From: Tillus elongatus
Lineage: Eukaryota > Arthropoda > Insecta > Coleoptera > Cleridae
DNA: 64,000 bases
NCBI GenBank assembly: GCA_964006375.1
Contig: OZ023270.1
Coordinates: forward strand, 75,610,391 to 75,674,390
Direction: 5' to 3'
The notes beneath the pieces were generated by a model. That model was not told the DNA's origin. It did not search any database and worked only from the letters and a program-made list of their open reading frames with translations. The position numbers and the translations under genes were made by a program. Positions 11,898-26,580 of the stretch are shown piece by piece; position 1 is the first letter of the stretch, and every line of letters begins with the position of its first letter.

Positions 11898-11945
11898 TCT
11901 TCCGGCATATGGAATACACGGCTTGTCAACGAGGCTGACATTTTC
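11868..11945. repeat. Perfect 30-bp inverted repeat at the centre of a longer palindrome
   Basis: Arms 11868-11897 and 11916-11945 are exact reverse complements around an 18-bp spacer. Imperfect pairing extends outward to about 11555 and 12305. Confidence 0.9.
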
Positions 11946-12660
11946 TTCTTAAAATCAGTGGGGCTCCGATCGGAGACTGAAGGGTTCATCGTGGCCTGCC
12001 AAGATGGTGTTATAAACACCTTCGTTTACCGCAAGCGCGTGATGCGGGTGGACGTAGCAGACGACAGCTGCAAAATATGTCATCAATCGCCGGAGACTCT
12101 TATGCATCTTTTGAGTGCATGTCCGGTGATGGCGTCTGCCAATTACGTGCACCGGCATAATGCGGCCCTTCGAGTGTTGTATTACCATCTTCGACATTCG
12201 TATGGGATAGACCAAACACCAGTGCTGCCTCACCAACCGGGGGATATTGAGTCCGTGGTGGAGAATGAGAGATGCCGTAGATAATGGAATTTCCCGGTCT
12301 CCACTGTCAGGCCAGTAGCCGCTAATAAGCCTGATATTATCCTTCTCGGCAAATAAAATAAAATCCTGTTTGTTATACAGTTCTCGGATCCTGCTGAGGC
12401 TAACGTTAGTATAAAGGAGAGGGAAAACGGACCAAGTATAGAGACCTTATGTTTGAGCTTAGACAGCTTTATCCAGGACACAATATACGACTCGTCGTTC
12501 TGATTATTGGCTGTCTAGGGGGTGTACCCAATACGCTGCTGCAGAAACTCGAGCAAATTCCCGCATGCCACGCCGCTGCATATTCACTAGCTTGCAGGAT
12601 GCAGAAATCTGTCGTCCTTGGATCTTTACGTTTCCTCCGTTCTCTGAACCTGGAATAATG
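11916..12660 (+). pseudogene. R2/R4-like pol C-terminus: CCHC finger and restriction-like endonuclease
   Basis: Plus-strand frame 11958-12284 carries CKICHQSPETLMHLLSACP (C-x2-C, H-x4-C finger) and an LRHS motif. A shift near 12283 leads to WNFPVSTVRPVAANKPDIIL with the P-D motif of the restriction-like endonuclease (about 12287-12345), then, after more shifts, MFELRQLYPGHNIRLVVLI (12449-12505) and a tail to 12658. The order fits the end of R2/R4/NeSL-type pol. Several frameshifts and stops make it inactive. Confidence 0.65.
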
Positions 12661-13336
12661 AGTTTCCGGCTCCGTGCTCTCTTACCACCTCTGGAGCGGG
12701 GTAAGGACTCGGGTGTAATGACGTTGGGTGGACATCAGAGTGTGTCGGAGCCTCTGACGGTTGCACAACATATTTATTGAAAAAAAAACGCCTGGGAATA
12801 CAGCAATACAGCAAGCAAGGAAAATAAACCACGCAGTAATTAATAACAATCTGACAAATGGTTTTACGAAACGTGTAAAGTAGGTGGAGCGCGCACATCT
12901 CAACAGCAAGAACCTGACTATAGCTCTTAATACATGTGCATCTTCTGCACTTACCTATTCGTTTGGGATTGTGAACTGGAGTAAAAGAGACATCATAATC
13001 AGCGAAGAGTGCGAGCAAAATCCAAAAACCATCACCCCTATGGTGCCATCGAATGAATAACCCTACCTAGACACCAAGGTGGAAAATGGGGGGTTGGATA
13101 TTGGTAGATAGTTACACCAGCAATTATTGAACCTGAGTACATATTTCCGTCAGCAGGCGCTTACTTCTGAACTACACCGTGCCATATGCGGGGCAGATGA
13201 TTTAACACCACCACAATTAAGAGAAGGTGAATCATAAAGTCACCAATGGACTGATTAGGACAAGCTGCAATCTTGGATGCAGAAGCCTCTTCATGGGTGA
13301 CATTTAAATGAGACCTCCCAGGCACATGTCGACCAA
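12661..13336. other. Non-coding remnant between two LINE fragments
   Basis: An A-run at 12780-12788 probably marks the 3' end of the preceding element. From about 13020 the base composition is GC-richer and looks like decayed retrotransposon sequence, but I recognise no motif. Confidence 0.4.
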
Positions 13337-13680
13337 TTGGCGTCGAAATCCTGGTTGGAATACGGGGGGTTTTTGCTGGCCACACAAGATCAAGTCATGT
13401 CAACAAGAAACTACTTGAAGTATATAGTTGGAGATAATTCTTCCCAATATGACAAATTCTTGCGCGAGTGCAAAGCTCTGGGCCGCAAGAGACAACTGTT
13501 CTACGGACATCCTAGACCGGAGACAGAGCAATATAAAACTTCACCCTACCAGATGCTGTGCAGACTAGTCCAAAGCACAGTGATTTTGGAATTGGTGGAG
13601 TAGGAAATACAAAGGGCATGCACAATAAGCCAAAGGCTGCGGTGCTATCGGGGCGACAAGACGCGGACGAATCCTAAGGG
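13337..13680 (+). pseudogene. I/R1-type LINE pol C-terminal end and 3' region
   Basis: The frame ends in ALGRKRQLFYGHPRPE and the last codons at 13601-13603. The DNA from about 13508 to 13670 is nearly the same as 2686-2840, so both are 3' ends of one family. Here the region after the Cys-rich tail is kept, while at 2657 it is broken. Confidence 0.7.
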
Positions 13681-14362
13681 AAAAAAGATGACAAGTGCAG
13701 ATTTGGGTGTGAGTTTTTACGTGTGAGTGCATCACCGGAGGACGTTATGCGTTTGCTGCAATAGAGTACAAAGCGAGACACGACGCAGTTGCAAAACTAC
13801 TTCATCAAGAACTGGCTCTGAAACAAGGACTTTTAAATCTTAGTAAGGTGCCCTACTATAGATACACTCCTGAGCCTGTTGTAGAGAATTCAGGATACAG
13901 GTTGTATTGGGATCGGACCGTGCGCACAGACCAACGAGTTACCTACAGCAGGCCAGATATAATAATAGTGGACAAGTCTTGAAAACAAGTGACGCTGATT
14001 GATGTGGCCATTCCGAATACCAATAATCTAGAGATAAAGTACAACGAGAAGAGCTATAAGTACAGAGACCCCGAGGTGCAAGTAAAGGAACAGTGGAGGG
14101 CACATAGTGTACGTGTGATCCCGATAGTCATGTCATCAACTGGTGTGGATCAAACTGAGCCTTGGAGAGCACTTTTATGAAGTTATGCAGAAAGTGGTAA
14201 TATTTGTAACTGCCCACACCATGCAGAGATTTATAGGTAATGAGGATGTCGCGTTGCCGATAACTTGGAGAGGGCCCCCACCTGAGCTAATCCCTTTGGC
14301 ATCTGATATACTTGGGACGGACGAATCTTCCCCTTTGAGAGAATGTGAAAACCCTTTAGGCT
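13681..14362 (+). pseudogene. Second R2/R4-like pol C-terminus with restriction-like endonuclease
   Basis: Reads a CxxxxC finger remnant (about 13697-13715), an ARHDAVAK motif in a shifted frame (about 13770-13795), SRPDIIIVDK (P-D of the endonuclease, about 13949-13978), TGA at 13979-13981, then TLIDVAIPNTNNLE (catalytic Asp and neighbours) and YRDPEVQVKEQW. After another shift at about 14165, HFYEVMQKVVIF carries the usual terminal part to a stop at 14362-14364. It is distinct in sequence from the copy at 11916-12660. Confidence 0.7.
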
Positions 14363-14364
14363 AA

Positions 14365-15400
14365 AGTCATCATAATAAAAATAAGAATAGGAATAATAAT
14401 ACCTCTACAACAATAGAGAAAAAACAAGATTTAAAACGTCGGCTACAACAACAAATATAAGTAAACGAGAATAGCAACATAAATTATAAAACCAACAACG
14501 TTATTTTTAAAACTTACATTTCACTAAAAACTCGATTTCCACTTGTCGAAAAACAAATTCTAAACATTGATAAAATTTATCTGCTTCTGGGCACTTAAGA
14601 TTTCTATGAAAACAAGATCATCCATCTGAACGTAATTAATGAATAATTAGCTGTTTGAATTTTAATAACGGCTGAGTAATCACCGAAAATTATTAATTCA
14701 ATGCTGTTGTAATTTCTGTTCTACTTTTTGGATTTCGCAAGCTGAGAGTTCCTCAATTTTAATTTTTTCATATACTTAGCCGAGAAAATTTATGGATCGG
14801 AAAAGAAATAAAGCTTATATAAGTTCTGAAAAGTTTGAAGGAAAAACCATTTAGAAGAAAACTTCAGTGCTGAGATTCATTCCCGAATAAAAAGTAATTC
14901 CCAGCTAACAGCCGATTTACTTTTCAGTTGAAAAGTTCTATAAGGATTGAGTGAAAAACGTTGTTTCCTTCCTGAATTGTGAAGTTATTTTTGAGACGTA
15001 GAATGACCGTTAAGTGAAAAGAGTGTACTCAATGTTAATAGTTTGGGGTAGTTTATAATCACGGAAGTAAAATTAAAGAGGTCAATGCTTGCATTCTATC
15101 ATCACATGGCATGTGAGTGTAGTCCCGCGTACGAGTGAGAAAGAGAGAGAGAGAGGGAGATATAGAGAATGAGAGAGAGGGTGGGATAGTGAGACAGTTG
15201 GGCAATTATGCTAGCAAGACAGAGGCAGGCAATTCCCATTATCCCACTTTTGAATTTACACTAACAGGTGAACGTGTTTATACACTGAAATCTCAAATAC
15301 CAAAGCACATTGTCCGTCCTTGTCAAGGCGAGATAAAACGACTACAATTTGGGGGGCTGTCGGCTTATCTGCCTAATTCTCTATCTATGTTTAAAAAAAT
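14365..15400. other. AT-rich non-coding DNA
   Basis: Starts with the A-rich 3' end of the preceding element (AATAATA tracts at about 14370-14460). A GA-rich tract lies at 15137-15180. No gene seen. Confidence 0.45.
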
Positions 15401-16000
15401 CTGGACGTAGCGAGTGTGTTATGATAGCGAATTTTCATAAAACATTTTAATAACAAATATTTTTTTTAATGGAAGGCGTCAAATTCGACTAACACTTAAA
15501 CCTATAGAGTAGAAACAATATTACATCAAAATAGCTATATTGTTTGAAAAAATACAAAAATGTTTGGAAAATAAACTGAAAATGTTCCTGAAAAAAACTG
15601 ATCCTGTTTTCCTGACCAAAGACCGCTCTTTGAGGTATTTACACATCTGCCAAGATATAATCATTCACAAACGCTGTTTGAAAAAAATTTAAAAAATGAC
15701 ATGAAAATTTTTAAGCAATTTGTTTCACGAAAATTCGCCATTTTTTTACAAAAATTTGCTTGAGTAATGTTACAGGAAAATTATATTTTTTACGAAAATT
15801 ATTTTAAACTTTTTTGGTCACGAAAACTCAAATAGATGTATTTACATACACAACTTATTAAATGGTGATCACTGATTAGCAACATTAAACAAAAATTTTA
15901 CCAAAATGATTTTTTGGAAAATACTGAAAAAACCTGCGAAAACTTCCAAAATATTTTTAAATTTACTGAAAAAAAATACATAAGATTCAAATTATATACC
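15400..16000 (-). repeat. TA-repeat family copy without TA array, minus orientation
   Basis: Begins with the family's 3' terminus inverted (TCTGGACGTAGCGAGTG at about 15402) and the subterminal motif ATAGCGAATTTTCAT, then the internal blocks. Another 3' terminus starts at 16021. Confidence 0.65.
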
Positions 16001-16534
16001 TAATCTGTAATTAACATTAAAAAAGTCTGGACGCAGCAAGTGCGTTATGATAGTGAATTTTCATTAAAATGTTTTCAATAGCAAATATGTGTGTTTTTTT
16101 AAGAAACCAGACATTCAATTTGATTACCAGTAAAACATATATAGTAGAAACAATGTATCATATTTCATCAAAATAACTTTCTTGTTTGAAAATGTATAAA
16201 AAATTTTCGAAAATAAACTTAAAATATTTCCAAAAAAACTAGTTTCCTGGCCAACAAACCTTATAGGTTAATAGCAAATTGAGCTATTCAAATTTGGGGC
16301 GATCAATAAAAATTCGCTACCATAACGCACTTGCTGAGTCCCGAATTTATTTTTTTACAAACATGCATTATAATTTCGTTATAGAAATTCCATACATTTA
16401 AGGTCAGCTCAGAATTAATACTGACCGTCTGTCAAATTAAAATAAAACATTGTTTAATCTATTTCAACTGAGCAGATTTTCCTGGCTAACAAACTTATCC
16501 GAGCCACTGGCAAAAGGCAGGTACTCACCAAATT

Positions 16535-18198
<1,664 letters not shown>

Positions 18199-18330
18199 AT
18201 ATCAAAATTGAAGCTGACCCCGGATGTGTCCTCGGGGGCCTACTTAGTGCTCATTTGAAGGATTTTTTTCAAAAATTCAAAAGTCGGGATCTCCTCATTA
18301 TTGAATTTTTTAAAGAAAATTCACTAAAAA

Positions 18331-19120
<790 letters not shown>

Positions 19121-19122
19121 TA

Positions 19123-21098
19123 GGCTGGCGCATTGAAAACGAAACAGACCGATTTGCGTCCAAATAAATTTTTTTTAGGAAACGCTGTAACACGTCAGTT
19201 TTAATATTGAGGGTGACATGTTTTGACATAATAAAACTCAACTTTGTTACATCAACCCCTTAAGGGTGGTGATAACAACCCTTATATTTTAAATAGGGAA
19301 CATGGGTCGAGTGTTACATCATTTGAAAGCTCTTTCTTTTCTGAATTCAGCAAACTAATTTTTTGGAAGTTTTATCAACTCGTTAAAAAATTATTCACAG
19401 TTGAAGATGCAAAAACACATTTCACTCATTCCGATGAGAAATGTGCTGCTACTCAATGTTTTGTTGGTTTGTAAACAAAAAATTGACTATCAGAACAGTT
19501 CTTATCGGAATGAGAGAAATGCGGTTTATTATTTCAGTTTATCGGTCGGTTTAATACTTGATAGTACTACCGAAAATTAATTTCACAACGGTGTATTCTG
19601 TAGAACAAAGAGTTGAAATAATTATTCTTTTCTTCAAAAACGATGACTGTGCCAACCGTACCGCAAATTTGTTTAATGAACGACATCCGAACAGACATGT
19701 TAACAGAAAATACATTTTGGAGTTAGTTGCAAAGTTTCGACAAAGTGGTTCAGTAGTCAACAAAAAACGGGATCCTGAACGTGAATTTCCGGTTAGAAAT
19801 GAGACTACTGAGATTGAAGTTTTAGGACAAATTGCTGCAGACCCAACTTTGAGCACGAGAAAACTAGCCACTGTTTCAAACATCAAAAGAAGAATTATTC
19901 AGCGAATATTGAAGCATCATAAATTTCACCTGTCTAAAATTCATCTTGTACAACAACTGAATGAAGATTATTTTGATCGGCGGCTGGAGTTTTGTGAAGT
20001 TATGACTGCACGAATAGCTGATAACGGGAACTTTCTGTTCAATATCTGTTTTTCAGATGAGTGTACGTTTTTATTAAACTCTACAGTCAATCGTCATATT
20101 TGTCGTTATTGGGCAGATAATAATCCAAGAAATTTTCACAAAGTCCACACTCAAACTCCACAGAAATTGAATGTCTGGACTGGCATTTTTGGAGACCGTT
20201 TAATCGGACCAATTTTCCTTGATGGCAATTTGAGTGGCGTAACGTATTTGGAGTTACTAGAAGATATCGTTTACCCTCTACTAATTGACATTGTTGAAAA
20301 TGTTGACCGCTATCAAGAAAATCAATTAGTGTTTCAACAAGATGGAACTCCTCCACATTTTTCACAACGTGTTAGGGAGTTTTTTAACAGACAGTTTCCA
20401 GAGCAATGGATTGGGCGTAGAGGTACTATTGAGTGCCCCCGTAGATCACCGGATTTAACTCCTTTAGACTTCTTTCTATAGGTCCTCTAGATTGCCGGAT
20501 TTAACTCCTTTAGACATCTTTCTATGGGTCATTTAAAAAGTAGAATTTACGCAACAGAACCGGAGTCTCTGGAAGAGTTACGACGACGCATTGTTGAAGA
20601 ATGCCGTCTAATAACTCCACAAATGCTCCAGAATGTCAGAGCTCGTTTTGAACAAGATTTGTACTTTTGTATGGAAGGAAGCTGGTGGTCAACAATTTGA
20701 ACACTTCCTTACCTGAATAAATGTTTTTTAACGTTTGGTTTGGTTTTTTATTTTTTTTTTACGAAAAATTTACTAATTAGTGCATTTCTTATCACAATGA
20801 ATGAAATACGTCCTTGCAACTCCCACTCTGAATAATTTTTAAACGAGTTAATAAAACTTCCAAAAATTTGTGTGCTGAATTCAGAAAAGAAAGAGCTTTC
20901 AATGATGTACCACTCGACCCATATTCCCTATTTAAATTATTAGGGTTGTTATCACCACCCTTAAGCAGTTGATGTGACAAAGTTGAGTTTTATGTTAAAA
21001 CATGTCCCCCTCAATATTAAAATTGACATGTTTCAGCGTTTCTTTAAAAAAAATTCCCTGGACGCAAATCGGTCTGTTTCATTTTCAGTGCGCCAGGC
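19123..21098 (+). mobile_element. Tc1/mariner DD41D (rosa-type) transposon, nearly complete
   Basis: Ends GGCTGGCGCATTGAAAACG on the left and its inverse on the right, flanked by TA dinucleotides (19121-19122 and 21099-21100), the Tc1/mariner target. Terminal inverted repeats are long, about 320 bp (19123 to about 19445, and about 20785 to 21098). One transposase gene lies between them. The same end sequence, decayed, is found at 50400-50443. Confidence 0.85.
19558..20700 (+). pseudogene. DD41D transposase, broken by a 46-bp duplication
   Basis: N-terminal helix-turn-helix domain of the DUF4817 type (YSVEQRVEIIILFF onward, about 19588-19790), then the DDE core: FSDECTF (first Asp), NVWTGIFGDRLIGPIF, FQQDGTPPHF (second Asp) and SPDLTPLDFFL (third Asp), with 41 residues between the last two. 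TAG at 20479-20481 replaces the conserved Trp. The segment around it is duplicated in tandem (shared CCGGATTTAACTCC at 20449 and 20495, period 46). A 1-base loss at about 20527 then restores the original frame, which continues through an Arg/Glu-rich tail to a TGA near 20698. No ATG is seen at the expected start; that position reads ACG. Confidence 0.85.
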
Positions 21099-21100
21099 TA

Positions 21101-21838
21101 TATATATGACTGCGTTATCAGTTCGAAACCAAAAACATATAAATAAATTTAAAAAAACCTAGGGCAAAAAATAGAAAGTATCCGCACATTACGTGAATTG
21201 AACAGAAAACGTTAAACGCTTTCTCAAAGGCATTCTCTCTTAAAGTAACGCCATATTCAAATTATAAAATAGGACACGTCCAACAATGAATAAATTAGAA
21301 TCGCAAATTTCGAACATAATTTGAATTTCGTTTCCTTAAAAGTGTAAAAGAAAGTGGAGAGCTGTTTCAAAGGGATGCTTTCTTTGGATACAACGAAAAA
21401 GTAACACAATTTTTATAGAATTCTGCTTACGCGGACTGTACATTAAAGATCTTGGCATCTCTCCTTCTCTTTCTATCTCTCTTCTGCCTTTCAAGGAGAA
21501 ATATAAATATCTGAGCATCAAAGAAAATCTTTTAAAATGCCCGGCTTTGAAATCATTCTTTATTAAGAAAATAAGAGAACTGGAAACCTGGAAAAAGCAT
21601 TCTACTTGATTCTTATATAACGGCGTTTCTTCCTCAGTTATTTACATCTCGAAATTGCTAGAAATGAAAACGTTTTGCGAAATAAGACGACTAGATAGTT
21701 TATTCTGGCTGTGTACAAATAAATGGATGTGCGTTTGGTATTACGATAGCCGACTTAAAGAGACACGACAAACAAAAAGGGACACTCACCAACACTATTA
21801 AATCATTTGTTTTGTGACGCGAAGCGTAGATTCTTACA
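21101..21838. other. Non-coding DNA
   Basis: Contains a CT-rich tract at about 21458-21482. No gene seen. Confidence 0.4.
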
Positions 21839-22275
21839 CACAAAAATTCTGGACGCGGCAAGTGCGTTACGGTAGTATATTTTTGTAAAAATATTTTTAA
21901 CAATAAATATGCCTCCTTTTTTAATGAAAATGGGCATCAAATTTGACTACCAGTATAACCTATATAGCAGAAATAATTATTTCATCAAATAAGCTTTTCG
22001 AGAAAACTCTTTAAGGAATTTTTTCGAACAATTTTATCACGAAAATCCAAAAACTTGGTTCTTAAATAACTTACTAAACATTTATTATTGTGCCCTTAAC
22101 TTCTGAAACACAAAATACATACTGTTATTCTATGAGTTACGATAGTTTGAATTATTATTTTTTAACTGAGTCACTATTTGAGAGCGGCTCTATACGACAT
22201 CTCGATATTTTCACGAAATAATATAAACGAAAACCTATCTGAATGCGTCATTTGCATGGGACTGCAATTTCTATT
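21838..22275 (-). repeat. TA-repeat family fragment, 3' end, minus orientation
   Basis: 3' terminus inverted at 21846 (TCTGGACGCGGCAAGTGCG) with the internal block ACCAGTATAACCTATATAG at about 21950. Confidence 0.65.
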
Positions 22276-22281
22276 GGTAGG

Positions 22282-22686
22282 AAAGTCTGGACGCAGCAAG
22301 TGCGTTATGGAAGTGATTTTTTATAAAAATGCTATGAATAGCAAATATGTCTTTTTAATGCAAGCAGTCATCAAATTGGATTACCAGTATCACATATATA
22401 GTAGAAACAATGTGCCATATTTTATCAAAATAACTTATTGTTGGAAAATGTACACAACATTTCCGACAATAAACTTTAAATGTTGGTTTCCTAGCCAACA
22501 AACCTTAGGTTAATAGCAAATTGAGTTATTGAAATTTGAAGGATTTAATGAAAATTTGCTACCAAAAGGCACTTACTGCGTCTCGATTTTTTTTTCTTAT
22601 AAACATATTTCGATAAAAAATGCAATAAAATAAGGGTGTTCGAAAAAAATTGTAGGGATCACCAACGACTTATGGGCCAGCCTGTG

Positions 22687-22754
<68 letters not shown>

Positions 22755-22850
22755 CTGTTTACATATATACAGGGTGACGCATTTCTACGGTAAAGCTCAA
22801 TATAATTATGATTATACAAGAGACGAGAAAAAATTGTATAGGTTAATTAA

Positions 22851-22914
<64 letters not shown>

Positions 22915-23130
22915 TTAATTAATCTATACAATTTTTTCTCGTCTCTTGTATAATCATAATTATATTGAGCTTTACCGTAGAAATGCGTCACCCTGTATAT
23001 ATGTAAACAGATAAAAACTGAACGTAAACCCGGATATATTCCAGGGGCACTAGTTTGCGCTCATTTGAAGAAATCTTTTTAAAATTCCAAAGTCGCGGTC
23101 TCCTCATTGACGAATTTTTTGTACGAAAAT
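22282..23130 (-). repeat. TA-repeat copy (minus) with TA arrays and a palindrome insert
   Basis: 3' terminus at 22286 (TCTGGACGCAGCAAGTGCG), TA array 22690-22750, palindromic block 22751-23014, then the 5' part with GCTCATTTGAAGAAATC and inverted end motif to about 23130. Confidence 0.7.
22751..23014. repeat. Near-perfect 102-bp palindrome around (TA)n
   Basis: Arms 22751-22852 and 22913-23014 are reverse complements with a single difference. The loop 22853-22912 is a pure TA repeat. The arms carry the CAGGGTGACGCATTTC motif seen again at about 24180 and 52225. Confidence 0.95.
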
Positions 23131-24370
23131 TAGCTAAAAATTATGGACCGTTAAACCATAAATTTAACTAAAACTACCGCCAAAGCATCAGATAGAAAAT
23201 AACTAACCTGTTGCATATCAGCCCTTTTGTAAAACTTCGATCATTTATATGTGTTGACAAAACATAACAAACACTGTTTAGTCCACCCACTAACATTAAT
23301 AAAATCGTAAAGGAATAATTTGCACTTGTATATAAAAATTACCAAATAACACAAATAATTTGTGATAAACAATCTAATACCATACGATAAACGTCAGTTA
23401 CAGCGTGTAACATACCTGCGTAATAATATCAAATGATCCGTTACCAGGCAACGACTCAGACATACTAGATTTCATATACCATGCCAGGTTTGCCAGTGTC
23501 AATGAAACGCGGTGATATTAAAAATAAATGCTGCAAATTTTAATAGCTCAATTTTCTGTAAACCTAGAGAGCTGAATTTTCGTACATAGTTAGGTCATTC
23601 CCAAAGCAGCATGCACAGCAAATTTCATTGGAATAGCTTTGTAATTTTCCAATAAAAAAGAAAGAAAACTCAAAACATTCCCGGAAAACCTTGTCCGATT
23701 TTCCTGGCTAACGACCTTATCCAAGCTATTAATAAAAGAAAGGCACTTGCCGAGTTTCATCAAAGTCGGCTAATCATTTTTGAGTTATCGGTTGGATATA
23801 TATATAAATCGAAATTGACCCTAGATATGGGTTCTAGGGGCCCAAATTCGCGCTCATTTGAAATTTTTTTTCGATAGTGAATTTTTTTAACAAAAATTCA
23901 CTAAAACGCCGTATCACAATTTTTGATGTGCCAAAAATGGTAAAAGTTGCAAAACAATTGAAATAACTCGAAAAAAAAAACATGCATTACAACTCGATGG
24001 AAAATGCAATAATTTAAGTCTTTAAAAAAAAAAAAATTTCTATCGCCAACGAGTTATCGGCCTCCTGTGATTGTGGAAATAATTTTTCTAAGATGCAGCT
24101 CAAGATACCCTATAATTAACATATACAACTGTTTCTCGTATCTTGTAGAATAACATAATATTGAGTTTTACCGTACAAATGCGTCACCCTGTATATATGT
24201 AAACAGATAAAAACTAAAACTAACCTCGAATGACCGATATTCGGGGTCAGTTTTAGTTTTAGGGGGCCTAGTTCGCGCGCATTTGAAAAAATCTTTTTAA
24301 AATTCAAAAGTCGTAGTCTGCTCATTAGTGAATTTATTCTACGAAAATTTGCTGAAAATTATAGACAATT
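23131..24370. repeat. TA-repeat derived blocks, decayed
   Basis: Includes internal blocks near 23560-23820 (GGAAAACCTTGTCCG, AAAGGCACTTGCCGAG), two inverted 5' ends (23830-23910 and 24235-24360) and the CAGGGTGACGC motif at about 24185. No gene seen. Confidence 0.55.
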
Positions 24371-25245
24371 GAACCGTAAACTCTATAACTAAAACTACAA
24401 CTAAAGCATCAGAGAAATGGCCTATTTGAAATGAATTTTCTGGAAATATTTCAGTGAAATGGAGGACAATGACGGTTGAAGCTGAAACTTAAGGACTTGT
24501 GAAACCGAATTCTTGTGACATTTTCTCTGCATAGCCCGTGGTCGTTTTAGGTTCTTGGCCTAAAACTTGCCAATTTTGACGTGCTGCCCCTACACCATGA
24601 CGTGATCTTACTCAAAAACAACTAGAAGCGTTCTTTTGTCGGGTGCTAACTGGATACCAAATTTAAAGAAGTCGTTGAAAAGACACTGCGCCTATTAACA
24701 GACAGACGTACAGTCCGACAGGCCGACCGACCACCGACAGACCGACAGATTAAAAAAAATCGTTCCAGACTCAAGTTTTTTATATGTTTTGAGATTTTTT
24801 TCGGCGTTTTAACGGAAAAAAAATGCGAAATTTTTGTCGCCGATATCCCATCCCCACACATTCAATGATTAACTTAATTTCAGTACAGAATATCAGATAT
24901 TTGATGCAATTAAAAGTTTTCTAATAAACAAATCCCAAAACGTTTTATTGGTCGAGTTTTAAAGAAAAAAATGTCAACTTTCATCAAATCATTCCCATTC
25001 ATTCCCTACCCCCTGGAGTGATTTTACCCAAAAACAATCCGGACCGTTCGCTTGTCGGGTGGCAGCTGTGTACCAAATTTGAAGACGATATCTCAATTCG
25101 TTCTAAAGTTATCGTGGCTACAAACAGACAGACACAGACAGACAGACAGGCACACAAAATGTTGGTTCCCAAATCATGTTTTCGATATATTTTGACACTT
25201 TTTACAATGTTTAACGTATTGACGTTGTGGAAGTAATATTGAATC
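24371..25245 (-). repeat. Long TA-repeat variant with paired CAGA-containing blocks
   Basis: Two related blocks (about 24600-24860 and 25010-25235) each read TACCAAATTTGAAG or similar, then a stretch of ACAGACAGAC type (about 24700 and 25124). The same pair recurs at 37240-37850. Confidence 0.6.
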
Positions 25246-25249
25246 CTAA

Positions 25250-25364
25250 TAGTGTTAGCGAATTTTCATTAAGAAAATTGGTGTGATTTTCGGAAAATGT
25301 TCTGAAATGAGCGCCAATTAGGGGCCCTAGGAACTATATCCGAGGTCCGTTTGAATTTTTATAT

Positions 25365-25437
<73 letters not shown>
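25250..25437 (+). repeat. TA-repeat 5' end and (TA)n array
   Basis: 5' block at 25255-25365 with GAGCGCCAATTAGGGG, then TA array 25368-25437. The sequence after the array (GTGTGTGTCCCAAACTAG) is not the usual family block. Confidence 0.65.
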
Positions 25438-25440
<3 letters not shown>

Positions 25441-26228
25441 TGTGTGTCCCAAACTAGATGGGAATGTATTGCTATCTCCGTTATTATTAGAGATAGGGAG
25501 ACGGTTAAATTTGCAATGTTTTGTAGAATTTCATGCTCGTTCTAAATATGACATGTATTTTGTCTTGCCTCTTTTCGTTTTCGAGTTACTTTGAAAAAAA
25601 AAACACAATTTATCTATTTTTTTCTTCAATACGTAAGTAGGCGTTGATCTGACATGTCTAAGACTTGCACATTATCAGGACACTTTTTACAGAGTAATCT
25701 TTTTGTGCTATTCTCAACATTGGATTGTCATTTGTTTTTGAGCTACAAGTATCAACGTTTGTTTCTAATATGGCAGGCATATTGGATTTTTTCCTCATCT
25801 GATAGCCTGTGAAAAGAGCTTTCCAATGAAAAAAGCTTGAGAAATCTTGTAATTGCACTGACAGTTTTGAGAAGAACCGTTGTGAGGATAGTAGGCTATG
25901 AAATCCAATACCAGAAAACAAATGACAAAGAAAAGTTTTCAAAAAGCACTAGGCCATGGAGTCTAACAATAGACTACTTTTAACATAATTTTCCATAATG
26001 ATTCACGATAAAAAAATATTGTGATTTTATTTACAATACATAATTAGGTAATAATGCTGGGTAATATTATGTGAAACAGTTTAATAGTGAAACCCGGCAA
26101 TAACAAATAGAAACTTAAACTCCACAAAACAGCCCAATTAGAAACTGAACTCAACAAATAATAAAATAGAAACTTAAAAATACACTAAATAGAAAATTGT
26201 TCAATATGGCCACTGTTTTGTTCAAATT
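25438..26228. other. AT-rich non-coding DNA
   Basis: No gene or known element recognised. Confidence 0.4.
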
Positions 26229-26397
26229 AATTATGAAAAAACAAACATGAAAAAAACCGTTTTTTCATGTTTGTTTTTTCATAATTAGTTATAGTAAAAC
26301 TCACGTTAGATCCTTGAGAATGGAATAAACTTTTCCGAAAGTTCGGCTTTTAATAAAGAGTTTTATTTTGCAACTGACTTTCCCACAATTTTTTTAA
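26229..26397. repeat. Penelope-like element 3' end with perfect hairpin
   Basis: Starts with a stem of about 27 bp (AATTATGAAAAAACAAACAT and its inverse, 26229-26286, loop of a few bases). The following CCTTGAGAATGGAATAAAC and TTTTATTTTGCAACTGAC blocks match the ends of the inverted Penelope-like duplication at 53901-54889. Confidence 0.7.
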
Positions 26398-26398
26398 G

Positions 26399-26399
<1 letters not shown>

Positions 26400-26476
<77 letters not shown>

Positions 26477-26489
26477 ATTACAGTGTAAA

Positions 26490-26554
<65 letters not shown>

Positions 26555-26580
26555 ATTATTATTATTACAGTGTAAATATT
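26400..26580. repeat. Two (TA)n arrays separated by a duplicated segment
   Basis: TA arrays at 26400-26472 and about 26494-26550. The segment TTATTACAGTGTAAATATTT occurs after each (about 26474 and 26562). Confidence 0.85.

Noticed and set aside
15135..15410. 91-codon ORF starting in Arg/Glu repeats
   Set aside because: Starts in a GA-rich microsatellite and runs into a TA-repeat end.
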